Of a stretch of DNA of 8,593 nucleotides, positions 1-5,662 are shown in pieces. Each line of letters opens with the position of its first letter. Positions within the stretch are counted from its first letter, which is position 1. The translations under genes were made by a program, and so were the position numbers. Source of the stretch: an uncultured Clostridia bacterium (GTDB lineage Bacteria; Bacillota; Clostridia; Christensenellales; CAG-138); assembly GCA_937900325.1 (NCBI GenBank), contig CALCEX010000033.1, positions 1 through 8,593 on the forward strand. The letters are read 5' to 3'. The notes below the pieces were generated by a model. That model was not told the DNA's origin and did no database searches. It worked only from the letters and a program-made list of their open reading frames with translations.

Positions 1-769
1 CTATGTGCTTGCCGGCCACCGCGTTTGCAAGGTCTATGAACAGCCTTCCCACGCCGGTCTTTTCAAGGAACGCGCCAAAAAGTATGAACAGGAATATATA
101 TGTGGAAGATACGCCCAGAGGAGTCCCGAATACGCCGTTAAGGGTGAAATACATATGGTTCACTATCTGACGCACGCTGTATCCCCTGTGGCCGAAGGTG
201 CCGGGGATAAGATTGCCGAACCTGGCATAAAGAAGGAATGCCAGCACAACTATCAATATGGGCATACCCACGACCCGGCGACAGCCCTCCATCAGCAGCA
301 GTATGCCCGCCGCCCCCACGACTATGTCCATAGAGGAGTAATTTCCCACATTCTTAATGATATACTCATAGTTTAGAGGAATATACAGCACCACGGCCGC
401 CGCAAGTATCGCAAGGATGTAGTCGTACCACTGCACCCTGTTCTTTGCCATGTGCTTGCCTGCGGGGTAAAGAAGGAATACCAGCGTCAGCGCGAAGGCA
501 AGATGCACCGAGCGCAGTATCTGAGCGGGTATAGTCCATATGCTCGTATATATCTGGAACAGGGCAAAGGCTATAAGTATTGCGGAAATAACAAGAGAAA
601 TCCTCCTGGGCAGCCCATTGCGGAAAGCGGATTCGCGATCGTACTGTTCAAGCACCTTGGCGGCTTCCATCGCCGCTGTTTCCTCCTCGCTCATGCCGGT
701 GGTGTCGATGCTCGGCTCTGCGTCCTTCGCTTCTGGCTTCTTCTCTTTTTTCTTTTTAAATAACTCCAT
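1..769 (-). CDS. TRAP transporter fused permease subunit (3' end beyond window)
   Basis: This is the N-terminal 256 residues of a TRAP (tripartite ATP-independent periplasmic) transporter membrane subunit of the fused small-plus-large type that normally accompanies TAXI receptors. It should use an ion gradient to import an organic solute delivered by the lipoprotein encoded just upstream. The translation starts MELFKKKKEKK, a charged cytoplasmic tail of about 50 residues. Hydrophobic segments follow near residues 55-73, 85-101, 115-133, 148-163, 168-184 and 222-236. The stretch GVFGTPLGVSSTYIFLFILF (212-231) followed by GAFLEKTGVGRLFIDLANA (232-250) is typical of the start of the DctM-like part in fused permeases. 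The start ATG (769-767) is preceded by GGAGAGG at a proper distance. The gene is open to the left edge, so its length is unknown (fused permeases usually exceed 600 residues). The substrate cannot be inferred. The family call is by recognition of motifs, with no search run. Confidence 0.9.
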   Translation of the reverse strand, partial: MELFKKKKEKKPEAKDAEPSIDTTGMSEEETAAMEAAKVLEQYDRESAFRNGLPRRISLVISAILIAFALFQIYTSIWTIPAQILRSVHLAFALTLVFLLYPAGKHMAKNRVQWYDYILAILAAAVVLYIPLNYEYIIKNVGNYSSMDIVVGAAGILLLMEGCRRVVGMPILIVVLAFLLYARFGNLIPGTFGHRGYSVRQIVNHMYFTLNGVFGTPLGVSSTYIFLFILFGAFLEKTGVGRLFIDLANAVAGKHI

Positions 770-817
770 TAGATCCTCTCCGGTTTCAGTATTTGTAAAA
801 TGTCCCAACGATCCCGT

Positions 818-840
818 AAAGCTCAAATCAGGAGAGCTTT
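818..840 (-). other. Hairpin between receptor and permease genes
   Basis: In the 109-bp gap between the TAXI receptor stop and the permease start, a perfect 7-bp inverted repeat (818-824 with 834-840, arms AAAGCTC/GAGCTTT) encloses a 9-nt loop. No T-run follows on the minus strand, so it is not a standard intrinsic terminator. In transport operons where the binding protein is needed in excess, such structures often protect the upstream mRNA or slow read-through. That role is inferred here. The stem is short and could be chance. Confidence 0.35.
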
Positions 841-878
841 CGCCCTCCCGATCATTATCAGGCTTACGCTATGCGGCG

Positions 879-1832
879 TTACATAACGCCCTTTTCCTTG
901 TAGTACCTGACAGCTCCCGGATGGAAGCTAACGGTAACGCCCTGGAGCGCGGTATCAAGGGTAACCTCTTTGCCATGGGCGTTGCCGGCGATGAGGTCGG
1001 CCTGGTTCTCAAAGAGGGTCTTGGTAATGTTGTAAACTATCTCCTCGTCCAGGTCGGTAGTGGTGGCGAGCACCGCCATCATGGCAACGGTCTCGGCCTC
1101 ATCCACGCCGTATACGTCAGTACCGATAGTAGTCCTGGTATAGAACGGGTACTTGGCAATAAGGTTGTCTGCAATATCGCCATCGATAGGCACCACCACT
1201 ATGTCGGTGTAGCTGGCCAGCTCGGTTATAGCGCTGTTAGGCAGCGCGGAGGTGGCAAATGCCGCATCCACCGTGCCGTTCTGCATGGCTGTGGAAGCCT
1301 CGGAAAAGCTGAGATACTGCACATCGAAATCGGAGTAGCTCATACCGGCGGCCGCAATTATCTGGCTGGCGTTTACCTCTGATCCGGAGCCCTGGTCGCC
1401 CACACATACCTTTTTGCCCTTGAGATCCGCTATGGTACTGATGCCACTGGACTTGGTGGCAACAAGCTGCACCGCCTCGGGATAGAGGGAAGCTATTGCA
1501 CACAGATTCTCCATTGCGCCGTCGTCCTTCATGGACTCGGTACCGGTAACGGCATACTGGAGAACGTCATTCTGCATGAATGCGAGCTCCGCTTCCTTGT
1601 TTTTGAGTTTGCGGGCGTTGTCAATGGAACCGCCAGATGTCTGAGCCGTAACTTCAACGTTGTCTATCTTGTTGGTAAGGACGCTGGCTATAACGCCGCC
1701 AAAGGCATAATAGGTTCCCGCGTCGCCGCCGGTGGCCATGTTAAGCCTGTGTATCTCAGAGCCGCCGCCGGCGCAGGCGGTAAGGCTCAGCGCCATTGTA
1801 GCTGCCAAAGCTGCTGCGATCAATTTCCTCAT
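879..1832 (-). CDS. TAXI-family TRAP transporter solute-binding lipoprotein
   Basis: A 317-residue extracytoplasmic receptor that captures a solute and hands it to the fused permease encoded downstream. Residues 1-20 form a lipoprotein signal peptide ending in lipobox L17-T18-A19-C20, so the mature protein should be anchored to the membrane outer face by a lipidated Cys20. TAXI (TRAP-associated extracytoplasmic immunogenic) hallmarks are ATGGDAGTYYAFGG (33-46), a TSGGSIDN segment (65-72), DLKGKKVCVGDQGSGSE (136-152), a TVDAAF segment (187-192) and the C-terminal HPGAVRYYKEKGV (304-316). The length is normal for the family and the frame is intact. The start at 1832 is supported by GGAGGAG a few bases upstream. 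Known TAXI receptors have been linked to glutamate/glutamine-like or other small organic acids, but binding residues cannot be assigned here. The permease follows after 109 bp on the same strand, which indicates an operon. Confidence 0.95.
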   Translation of the reverse strand: MRKLIAAALAATMALSLTACAGGGSEIHRLNMATGGDAGTYYAFGGVIASVLTNKIDNVEVTAQTSGGSIDNARKLKNKEAELAFMQNDVLQYAVTGTESMKDDGAMENLCAIASLYPEAVQLVATKSSGISTIADLKGKKVCVGDQGSGSEVNASQIIAAAGMSYSDFDVQYLSFSEASTAMQNGTVDAAFATSALPNSAITELASYTDIVVVPIDGDIADNLIAKYPFYTRTTIGTDVYGVDEAETVAMMAVLATTTDLDEEIVYNITKTLFENQADLIAGNAHGKEVTLDTALQGVTVSFHPGAVRYYKEKGVM

Positions 1833-1884
1833 GAGTTTCTCCTCCTATATCAGAACGAATTTGAGTACTGTTGAATACCTGTAT

Positions 1885-1913
1885 ACAATAACACACCCAT
1901 CCATGCATTACAA
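1885..1913 (-). promoter_or_regulatory. Weak candidate promoter for the TAXI transporter operon
   Basis: On the minus strand, TTGTAA (1913-1908) and TATTGT (1890-1885) are spaced by 17 bp, each matching the housekeeping sigma consensus at 4 of 6 positions. The site lies about 50 bp upstream of the receptor start and downstream of the terminator of the preceding gene, where a promoter is needed. The match is weak and the gap is AT-rich, so another hexamer pair could be the real one. Confidence 0.3.
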
Positions 1914-1976
1914 GCATAGTTTAAAAAATATCACTTACTGCGCTCACTGCTCAAACGGCCCAACTGTTTTTCCCGC

Positions 1977-2008
1977 AAAAACACGGCCCGGAGCTTATCT
2001 CCGGGCCG
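1977..2008 (-). terminator. Intrinsic terminator of the zinc-ribbon gene
   Basis: A perfect 10-bp GC-rich stem (1984-1993 with 1999-2008, arms CGGCCCGGAG/CTCCGGGCCG) has a 5-nt loop. On the minus strand it is followed by GTGTTTTT. It lies about 50 bp after the stop of the zinc-ribbon gene, so transcription from the right should stop here. This makes the TAXI transporter genes a separate transcription unit. Confidence 0.85.
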
Positions 2009-2060
2009 CCTCTGCCGTTGCCGTATTAAAATTTTAAAACCGCTATTCTTTTTAAAGCCG

Positions 2061-2636
2061 CTATTCTATCCTTGCCCCGCACTGGCTGCAAAACTTCATA
2101 CCCGGGGCAACCTCTGCGCCGCAGCCGGGGCATACCCTGCCCTGTTGAGCTTCGGCGGCTTCCGGGGCGGGCGGCTCTATCTTGGCGCCGCACTGAGGGC
2201 AGAACCTTGCGTCCGCGTTAAGGCCGGCGCCGCATTGGGGGCATTTCATGCCCTGCCCCTGCGCAGGAGTGCCGTTATCAGCCACGGGAACGCCGGGCTG
2301 CGCATTCTTTTGAGCTTTCGCCGCTTCCTCTGCCGCCGCGGCCTCCGCCGCCCTTCGTTCACCCTCGGCCTTTATTGCAACTATCTGCTTCTGCGCCTGG
2401 TCTATGGCCGCCGTGCGCTGATCCAGCTGTGAATACATCGCGGCGGCTTCCGCGGGCTCGCCCTCTCCTCCGTTGATGCGGTGGGCGTAGTACGCCTCGC
2501 CGAGCTGCCTGTAAATATCGTTCATGGCGCCGCGTTCGGAAGCTATCCTCGCATTTATCTTCGCTATTTCGATAGCGTCGCCGGTCTTGTCGCCCACATT
2601 CCTGGCTAAGGAATTGATCTTGTCAAAAAATGCCAT
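2061..2636 (-). CDS. Coiled-coil protein with two C-terminal zinc ribbons
   Basis: A 191-residue protein of unknown function. Residues 1-110 are predominantly helical and charged: an amphipathic N-terminus (MAFFDKINSLARNVGDKTGD), then heptad-like helices ending in an Ala/Glu/Lys-rich stretch (90-110). A Pro/Gly/Gln-rich linker (112-129) leads to two zinc ribbons. The first has C132-C135 and C146-C149 (CPQCG and CPQCG). The second has C169-C172 and C183-C186 (CPGCG and CSQCG). Each should bind one zinc ion. There is no signal peptide or membrane helix, so it is probably cytoplasmic. This layout matches the many Firmicutes proteins annotated only as zinc-ribbon domain-containing protein. The start at 2636 follows GGAGG with 9 nt between; an ATG 5 bases further upstream is out of frame. 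The gene lies 60 bp downstream of the prolyl-tRNA editing gene on the same strand with no terminator visible between, so co-transcription is possible. Confidence 0.85.
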   Translation of the reverse strand: MAFFDKINSLARNVGDKTGDAIEIAKINARIASERGAMNDIYRQLGEAYYAHRINGGEGEPAEAAAMYSQLDQRTAAIDQAQKQIVAIKAEGERRAAEAAAAEEAAKAQKNAQPGVPVADNGTPAQGQGMKCPQCGAGLNADARFCPQCGAKIEPPAPEAAEAQQGRVCPGCGAEVAPGMKFCSQCGARIE

Positions 2637-2696
2637 ACCATATTACCTCCAACTAATATTTCCCTATATATTGCTATTCTGTCCGCTAAAGCTCTA

Positions 2697-3224
2697 TTAT
2701 AGTCGGCCTATGGTTATATGCGGAAGTAGCTTTCTAAGCAAATCCCGCGTCTTGATCTTAAGGTGGCTGCGGTTATCGCAGGCATTGCAGGCGAACCACT
2801 CGTCGTTTGCCACCTCGCGGTCGATCATAAGCTCCACCCTGCCGTCTTCGTCGTTCATCAGGCTCATAACGCCCGCCGTGCCCGGCGCAACGCCAAGCAG
2901 CTTTATCATTTGTTCTCCCGTTGCAAAGGAAGGCTTTGTGCAGCCGATCTGATCCATAAATTCCTCCGCATCAAAGGGCTTTGCTGCGGGCAAAACCAAT
3001 AGATAGAACTCCGTCTTTTTCTTGTTTGTCAGAAACACGCTTTTGCGTATTTCCGCGCCCAGCGCGCGGTCAACCTCAACGCACTCCTCCATAGTCTCAA
3101 CAACGTCGTTTTCCACCCGCTCATAGGGTATTTCAAGGCTGTCCAGAGTTTCGTATACCCTCTTTTCCATATTCGAAAGAGGGGTCTCCGGTGCTGTGGT
3201 TTTGATTTCGCTGATGCTAATCAT
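2697..3224 (-). CDS. Prolyl-tRNA editing protein, PrdX/YbaK (ProX-like) family
   Basis: A 175-residue, probably cytosolic, trans-editing deacylase. Members of this superfamily hydrolyse tRNA mischarged by prolyl-tRNA synthetase (Ala or Cys on tRNA-Pro). The annotated relatives of this length are called prolyl-tRNA synthetase associated domain proteins or PrdX. Visible features are an N-terminal helix (MEKRVYETLDSLEIPYERVE, 19-38), a KSVFLTNKKKTEFYLLVLP segment with the conserved Lys near residue 61, the glycine-proline loop GVAPGTAGVMSLMND (111-125) and the end motif SHLKIKTRDLLRKLLP (153-168). I chose the ATG at 3224 because AAAGGAG lies about 10 nt upstream. An in-frame ATG at 3293 would add 23 residues that lie over leader hairpins and have no ribosome site. 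Whether Ala-tRNA-Pro or another mischarged tRNA is the substrate cannot be read from the sequence. The gene stands alone or leads an operon with the zinc-ribbon gene. Confidence 0.88.
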   Translation of the reverse strand: MISISEIKTTAPETPLSNMEKRVYETLDSLEIPYERVENDVVETMEECVEVDRALGAEIRKSVFLTNKKKTEFYLLVLPAAKPFDAEEFMDQIGCTKPSFATGEQMIKLLGVAPGTAGVMSLMNDEDGRVELMIDREVANDEWFACNACDNRSHLKIKTRDLLRKLLPHITIGRL

Positions 3225-3246
3225 GTTGATTTTTCTCCTTTCCTCA

Positions 3247-3296
3247 CGGGCAGCACCAGGGAATCGTACTGCCCGACCGGGATAACCACACATCCC
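3247..3296 (-). promoter_or_regulatory. Structured leader of the prolyl-tRNA editing mRNA
   Basis: Two hairpins lie in the predicted 5' leader (about 75 nt) of the editing gene. The proximal one pairs 3247-3256 with 3266-3275 (10 bp including one G-U pair, 9-nt loop) and ends only a few bases before the Shine-Dalgarno. The distal one pairs 3279-3283 with 3292-3296 (5 bp). No U-run follows, so neither is a terminator. They could tune translation or mRNA stability; no known riboswitch class is recognised. Confidence 0.45.
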
Positions 3297-3305
3297 AGTG
3301 CAAAA

Positions 3306-3334
3306 ATCATACCATTAAAGCCGCCGCATTTCCA
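3306..3334 (-). promoter_or_regulatory. Promoter for the prolyl-tRNA editing gene
   Basis: On the minus strand, TGGAAA (3334-3329) and TATGAT (3311-3306) are separated by 17 bp. The -10 matches consensus at 5 of 6 positions and the -35 at 4 of 6. Transcription would start near 3299, just before the two leader hairpins. It faces away from the yqeB promoter, whose -35 is about 57 bp to the right. Confidence 0.55.
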
Positions 3335-3365
3335 TACTTTTAAGGCTGCACGGCTGCGGTTTTGC

Positions 3366-3380
3366 AAATATTTAATATTT
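3366..3380. repeat. AT-only palindrome between divergent promoters
   Basis: AAATATTTAATATTT is a perfect inverted repeat with 7-bp arms (3366-3372 and 3374-3380) around one central base. It ends 10 bp upstream of the yqeB -35 and about 30 bp upstream of the editing-gene -35. It could be a regulator binding site or simply an AT-rich UP-like element; no regulator is identified. Confidence 0.4.
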
Positions 3381-3390
3381 CCCTCAATGT

Positions 3391-3419
3391 TTGACACAGT
3401 TATTGGCGGATGATACAAT
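3391..3419 (+). promoter_or_regulatory. Promoter for yqeB
   Basis: TTGACA (3391-3396, perfect) and TACAAT (3414-3419, 5 of 6) are separated by exactly 17 bp, a strong housekeeping-sigma promoter. Transcription should start near 3426, giving a leader of about 43 nt with GAAAGGG ahead of the yqeB ATG. Confidence 0.85.
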
Positions 3420-3468
3420 TTCCGTATCGTCAAACTAAAGTATTATCCTGTATTGAAAGGGTTATTAT

Positions 3469-4260
3469 ATGCTGGTTCTAATAAAAGGCGCAGGGGATCT
3501 GGCCACAGGCGTCGCGGTGCGCTTAAAGCGCGCGGGCATGGACATAGTAATGACCGACCTTAAAAAGCCCAGCGCGATACGCCGCTCAGTAGCCTTTTCT
3601 GAGGCCATGTATCACGGTACGGCCAGTGTTGAGGGCATGACCGCCGTTTTCGTTCCCGATCCCGAGACCGCAAGGGCCGCAATCGCCCGGGGAGAGATAC
3701 CCGTACTGGCTGACGAGACCGGCCGCGCCGCGCTTACTCTTTGCCCGGACGCAATGGTGGACGCCATAATCGCCAAGCGCAACACGGGAACGTCCATTTC
3801 AGACGCCCCTGTCGTCATAGCGCTCGGCCCCGGCTTTACAGTGGGTACGGACTGCCATGCCGCGGTAGAGACAAAACGCGGTCATTACATGGGCAGGGTA
3901 TATTATGAAAAGGGCCAGAGCCCCATACCCAACACCGGCATACCCGGCATAATAGCCGGGCGCGGCGCCGAGCGGGTAATGCACGCTCCCGCCTGCGGCG
4001 TGTTCCACTGCATACGCGCCATAGGCGACAGGGTAAAGGCGCAGGATACGGTGGCTGTCGTTGGCGGCAAGGAAGTAAAGGCCCAGATAGACGGCACTCT
4101 GCGCGGCCTGCTGCCGGAGGACTTCTGCGCGGCCGAGGGCATGAAGTGCGCCGATGTCGATCCGCGCTGCGAATACGAGCACTGCTTCTCCTGCTCTGAC
4201 AAATCATTGGCAATGGGTGGAGCCGTGCTGGAGGCCATACTGCACTTGACCGGCAAATAA
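3469..4260 (+). CDS. yqeB: YqeB (EF2563-family) selenium-dependent molybdenum hydroxylase accessory protein
   Basis: A 263-residue soluble protein of the EF2563/YqeB family, which in other genomes clusters with genes for selenium-dependent molybdenum hydroxylases (xanthine dehydrogenase-type enzymes carrying labile selenium). It is thought to help mature their cofactor, though the biochemical step is not established. Visible motifs are GAGDLATG (7-14) at the N-terminus, resembling a nucleotide-binding loop, GPGFTVGTDCHAAVET (120-135), IPNTGIPG (153-160), IDGTLRGLL (207-215), DVDPR (229-233) and the end motif SDKSLAMGGAVLEAIL (243-258). The length is typical and the frame is intact. It starts at an ATG with GAAAGGG upstream and has its own promoter and terminator, so it is monocistronic. 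The usual partners (selD, hydroxylase subunits, yqeC, molybdopterin transfer genes) are not adjacent in this window. Cysteines are abundant near the C-terminus (C220, C227, C234, C239, C242). Confidence 0.93.
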   Translation: MLVLIKGAGDLATGVAVRLKRAGMDIVMTDLKKPSAIRRSVAFSEAMYHGTASVEGMTAVFVPDPETARAAIARGEIPVLADETGRAALTLCPDAMVDAIIAKRNTGTSISDAPVVIALGPGFTVGTDCHAAVETKRGHYMGRVYYEKGQSPIPNTGIPGIIAGRGAERVMHAPACGVFHCIRAIGDRVKAQDTVAVVGGKEVKAQIDGTLRGLLPEDFCAAEGMKCADVDPRCEYEHCFSCSDKSLAMGGAVLEAILHLTGK

Positions 4261-4288
4261 AAATAAGCGGGGCTCGCCCGCTTATTTT
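4261..4288 (+). terminator. Intrinsic terminator of yqeB
   Basis: Immediately after the yqeB stop codon, an 11-bp perfect stem (4261-4271 with 4277-4287, AAATAAGCGGG/CCCGCTTATTT) with a 5-nt loop ends in a short T tract. It separates yqeB from the next operon, whose -35 box begins 10 bp further on. Confidence 0.85.
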
Positions 4289-4297
4289 CATTATCAG

Positions 4298-4326
4298 TTG
4301 ACATCAGCGCTGCATTTTGATATCAT
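4298..4326 (+). promoter_or_regulatory. Promoter of the SPFH / ribbon-helix-helix operon
   Basis: TTGACA (4298-4303, perfect) and TATCAT (4321-4326, 5 of 6) are separated by exactly 17 bp. The predicted transcription start is near 4333, 26 nt before the SPFH ATG. The -10 box sits within a palindrome (4316-4338), which suggests the promoter is repressible. Confidence 0.85.
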
Positions 4327-4338
4327 TTAGATATCAAA
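4316..4338. promoter_or_regulatory. Candidate operator palindrome over the SPFH promoter
   Basis: A perfect inverted repeat with 9-bp arms (TTTGATATC at 4316-4324, GATATCAAA at 4330-4338) and a 5-bp spacer overlaps the -10 box and predicted start site. The GATATC core is itself palindromic, so it also reads as a direct repeat with an 11-bp period, about one helical turn. That geometry suits paired dimers of a ribbon-helix-helix repressor. The operon's second gene encodes such a protein, so autoregulation is a natural hypothesis, but binding is inferred. Confidence 0.55.
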
Positions 4339-4358
4339 TAGACAGGAGTTTAATTGTA

Positions 4359-5357
4359 ATGACCGAAAAAACGCTCAATAGTCAGAAGAACGGAATGCCC
4401 GTCCTGCTTTTGCTGGTGCTCGCATATGCGGTTTCCATAGTTCTTTTAGCGCTCGGGGCTTCATACAATCTGCTGCCTCTTATACTGGTAAGCTCCGCGT
4501 GGCTTGTCTTTGGCTGGATATTCCTCCTTGGGCTAAAGGTGCTGAAGCCTCAGGAGGCGCTCGTCCTTACCCTGTTCGGAAAATACATCGGCACCCTTAA
4601 AAATCCGGGGTTTTACTTCGTAAACCCCTTCTGCACGGCCGTAAATCCAGCGGCGGGCACAAAGCTCAGCCAGAGCGGCGACGTAAAGGTCCTTGGCGCA
4701 AATCAGCCTTCCGGCGGGGTTGATGTTTCCATGGTTGCCCTAACAAAGAAAATATCCCTCAAGATAATGACCCTGAACAACAACCGCCAGAAAATAAACG
4801 ACTGTCTCGGCAACCCTGTTGAAATCGGCATAGCGGTCACATGGCGGGTGGTGGATACCGCAAAGGCGGTGTTCAATGTGGATAACTACAAAGAGTATCT
4901 GTCTCTTCAGTGTGACAGCGCCCTTCGCAATATCGTTCGCATCTACCCTTACGATATCGCCCCCAATGTAGACACTACCGGCGACGGCATTGCCGACGAA
5001 GGCAGCCTGCGCGGCTCCAGCGAGATCGTTGCGGCCCGCATAAAAGACGAGATACAGGATAAGGTATCTGAAGCCGGCATAGAAATAATCGAAGCCCGCA
5101 TAACCTATCTTGCTTACGCCCCTGAAATAGCCGCCGTCATGCTCCAGCGGCAGCAGGCCTCGGCTATCATAGACGCACGGAAGATGATAGTTGACGGCGC
5201 CGTAGGCATGGTGGAGATGGCCCTGGAAAGGCTCAGCGAAAACAAAATAGTCGACCTTGACGATGAGCGTAAGGCCGCTATGGTATCCAACCTTCTCGTG
5301 GTGCTCTGCGGCAACCACGACGCCCAGCCTGTGGTAAACTCCGGCAGCCTTTATTAA
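4359..5357 (+). CDS. SPFH/Band 7 (flotillin/stomatin-like) membrane protein
   Basis: A 332-residue membrane protein of the SPFH (stomatin, prohibitin, flotillin, HflK/C) superfamily, whose members form large oligomers that organise membrane domains or control membrane proteases. Two hydrophobic segments lie at about 14-32 and 38-58, forming a membrane hairpin. The SPFH domain follows directly, with VLKPQEALVLTLFGKYIGTL (61-80), NPGFYFVNPF (82-91), the EIGIAVTWRVVDTAKAVFNV strand region (155-174) and IEARITYLAYAPEIAAVML (244-262), then the QRQQASAIIDARKMIVDGAV helix (263-282). The start ATG at 4359 follows CAGGAG by about 10 nt. An upstream in-frame TTG at 4317 lies inside the promoter and cannot be used. 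The downstream ribbon-helix-helix gene starts 12 nt after the stop with its ribosome site overlapping that stop, so translation is probably coupled. The biological role of this subgroup is unknown to me; no NfeD-type partner gene is adjacent. Confidence 0.92.
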   Translation: MTEKTLNSQKNGMPVLLLLVLAYAVSIVLLALGASYNLLPLILVSSAWLVFGWIFLLGLKVLKPQEALVLTLFGKYIGTLKNPGFYFVNPFCTAVNPAAGTKLSQSGDVKVLGANQPSGGVDVSMVALTKKISLKIMTLNNNRQKINDCLGNPVEIGIAVTWRVVDTAKAVFNVDNYKEYLSLQCDSALRNIVRIYPYDIAPNVDTTGDGIADEGSLRGSSEIVAARIKDEIQDKVSEAGIEIIEARITYLAYAPEIAAVMLQRQQASAIIDARKMIVDGAVGMVEMALERLSENKIVDLDDERKAAMVSNLLVVLCGNHDAQPVVNSGSLY

Positions 5358-5369
5358 GGAGTTCCTCAT

Positions 5370-5570
5370 ATGGCGAGCGATAAAAAGCAGATACCACTTC
5401 GCCTTTCCTCAAAGCTGTACGACGCTGTCGCCGCGTGGGCAGAGGACGACTTCCGTTCTGTAAACGGCCAGATAGAATATCTGCTTACGGAATGCGTGCG
5501 CCAGCGTAAAAAGAATGGCAAATATGTTTCAAGTGAAACAGATATGCCGCCGGAGCTGGATATCGAATAA
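5370..5570 (+). CDS. Arc-type ribbon-helix-helix DNA-binding protein
   Basis: A 66-residue protein with the Arc/MetJ-type ribbon-helix-helix fold. It has a short beta strand KQIPLRLSS (6-14) expected to enter the DNA major groove as a dimer ribbon, helix A SKLYDAVAAWAEDDF (14-28) and helix B beginning SVNGQIEYLLTECVRQRKK (30-48), where SVNGQIEYLL is the recognisable Arc-family turn. An acidic tail (MPPELDIE) follows. It begins 12 nt after the SPFH stop codon. Its ribosome site AAGGAG (5356-5361) overlaps that stop, which implies tight co-expression. Such proteins usually repress their own operon, and a palindrome at 4316-4338 is a plausible target. No toxin-like gene is next to it, so I do not read it as an antitoxin. 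Its DNA targets are unproven. Confidence 0.87.
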   Translation: MASDKKQIPLRLSSKLYDAVAAWAEDDFRSVNGQIEYLLTECVRQRKKNGKYVSSETDMPPELDIE

Positions 5571-5575
5571 TATTC

Positions 5576-5640
5576 AAAAAAAGAGAACGGTCCCCACACC
5601 CGGGCGGTCCCAAAGCACCCGGCTATGCCGTTCTCTTTTT
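5576..5640. terminator. Bidirectional terminator with long structured loop
   Basis: A perfect 13-bp stem (5578-5590 with 5628-5640; inner GAGAACGG/CCGTTCTC) has T5 at the plus-strand end and T7 at the minus-strand end, so it should stop both the ribbon-helix-helix operon and the convergent divIC operon. The loop is unusually long, 37 nt, and contains a further CCGGG/CCCGG pairing (5600-5604 with 5618-5622), giving a two-tier stem. Confidence 0.82.
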
Positions 5641-5662
5641 CTGTATCCTGCTATATGTAAGC

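Noticed and set aside
540..1382. Plus-strand open frame of 280 codons across the transporter genes
   Set aside because: It runs antisense to two well-recognised TRAP genes and their gap, with no family resemblance and no ribosome site.
3225..3293. N-terminal extension of the prolyl-tRNA editing protein from an ATG at 3293
   Set aside because: No ribosome site is present, the region forms leader hairpins, and the added residues do not resemble the family.
4317..4358. Upstream in-frame TTG start that would lengthen the SPFH protein by 14 residues
   Set aside because: It lies in the spacer of a near-consensus promoter, before the predicted transcript start, and has no ribosome site; the ATG at 4359 has one.
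5370..5570. Antitoxin half of a toxin-antitoxin module
   Set aside because: The neighbouring gene is a 332-residue SPFH membrane protein, not a toxin-sized gene, and nothing follows before the terminator.
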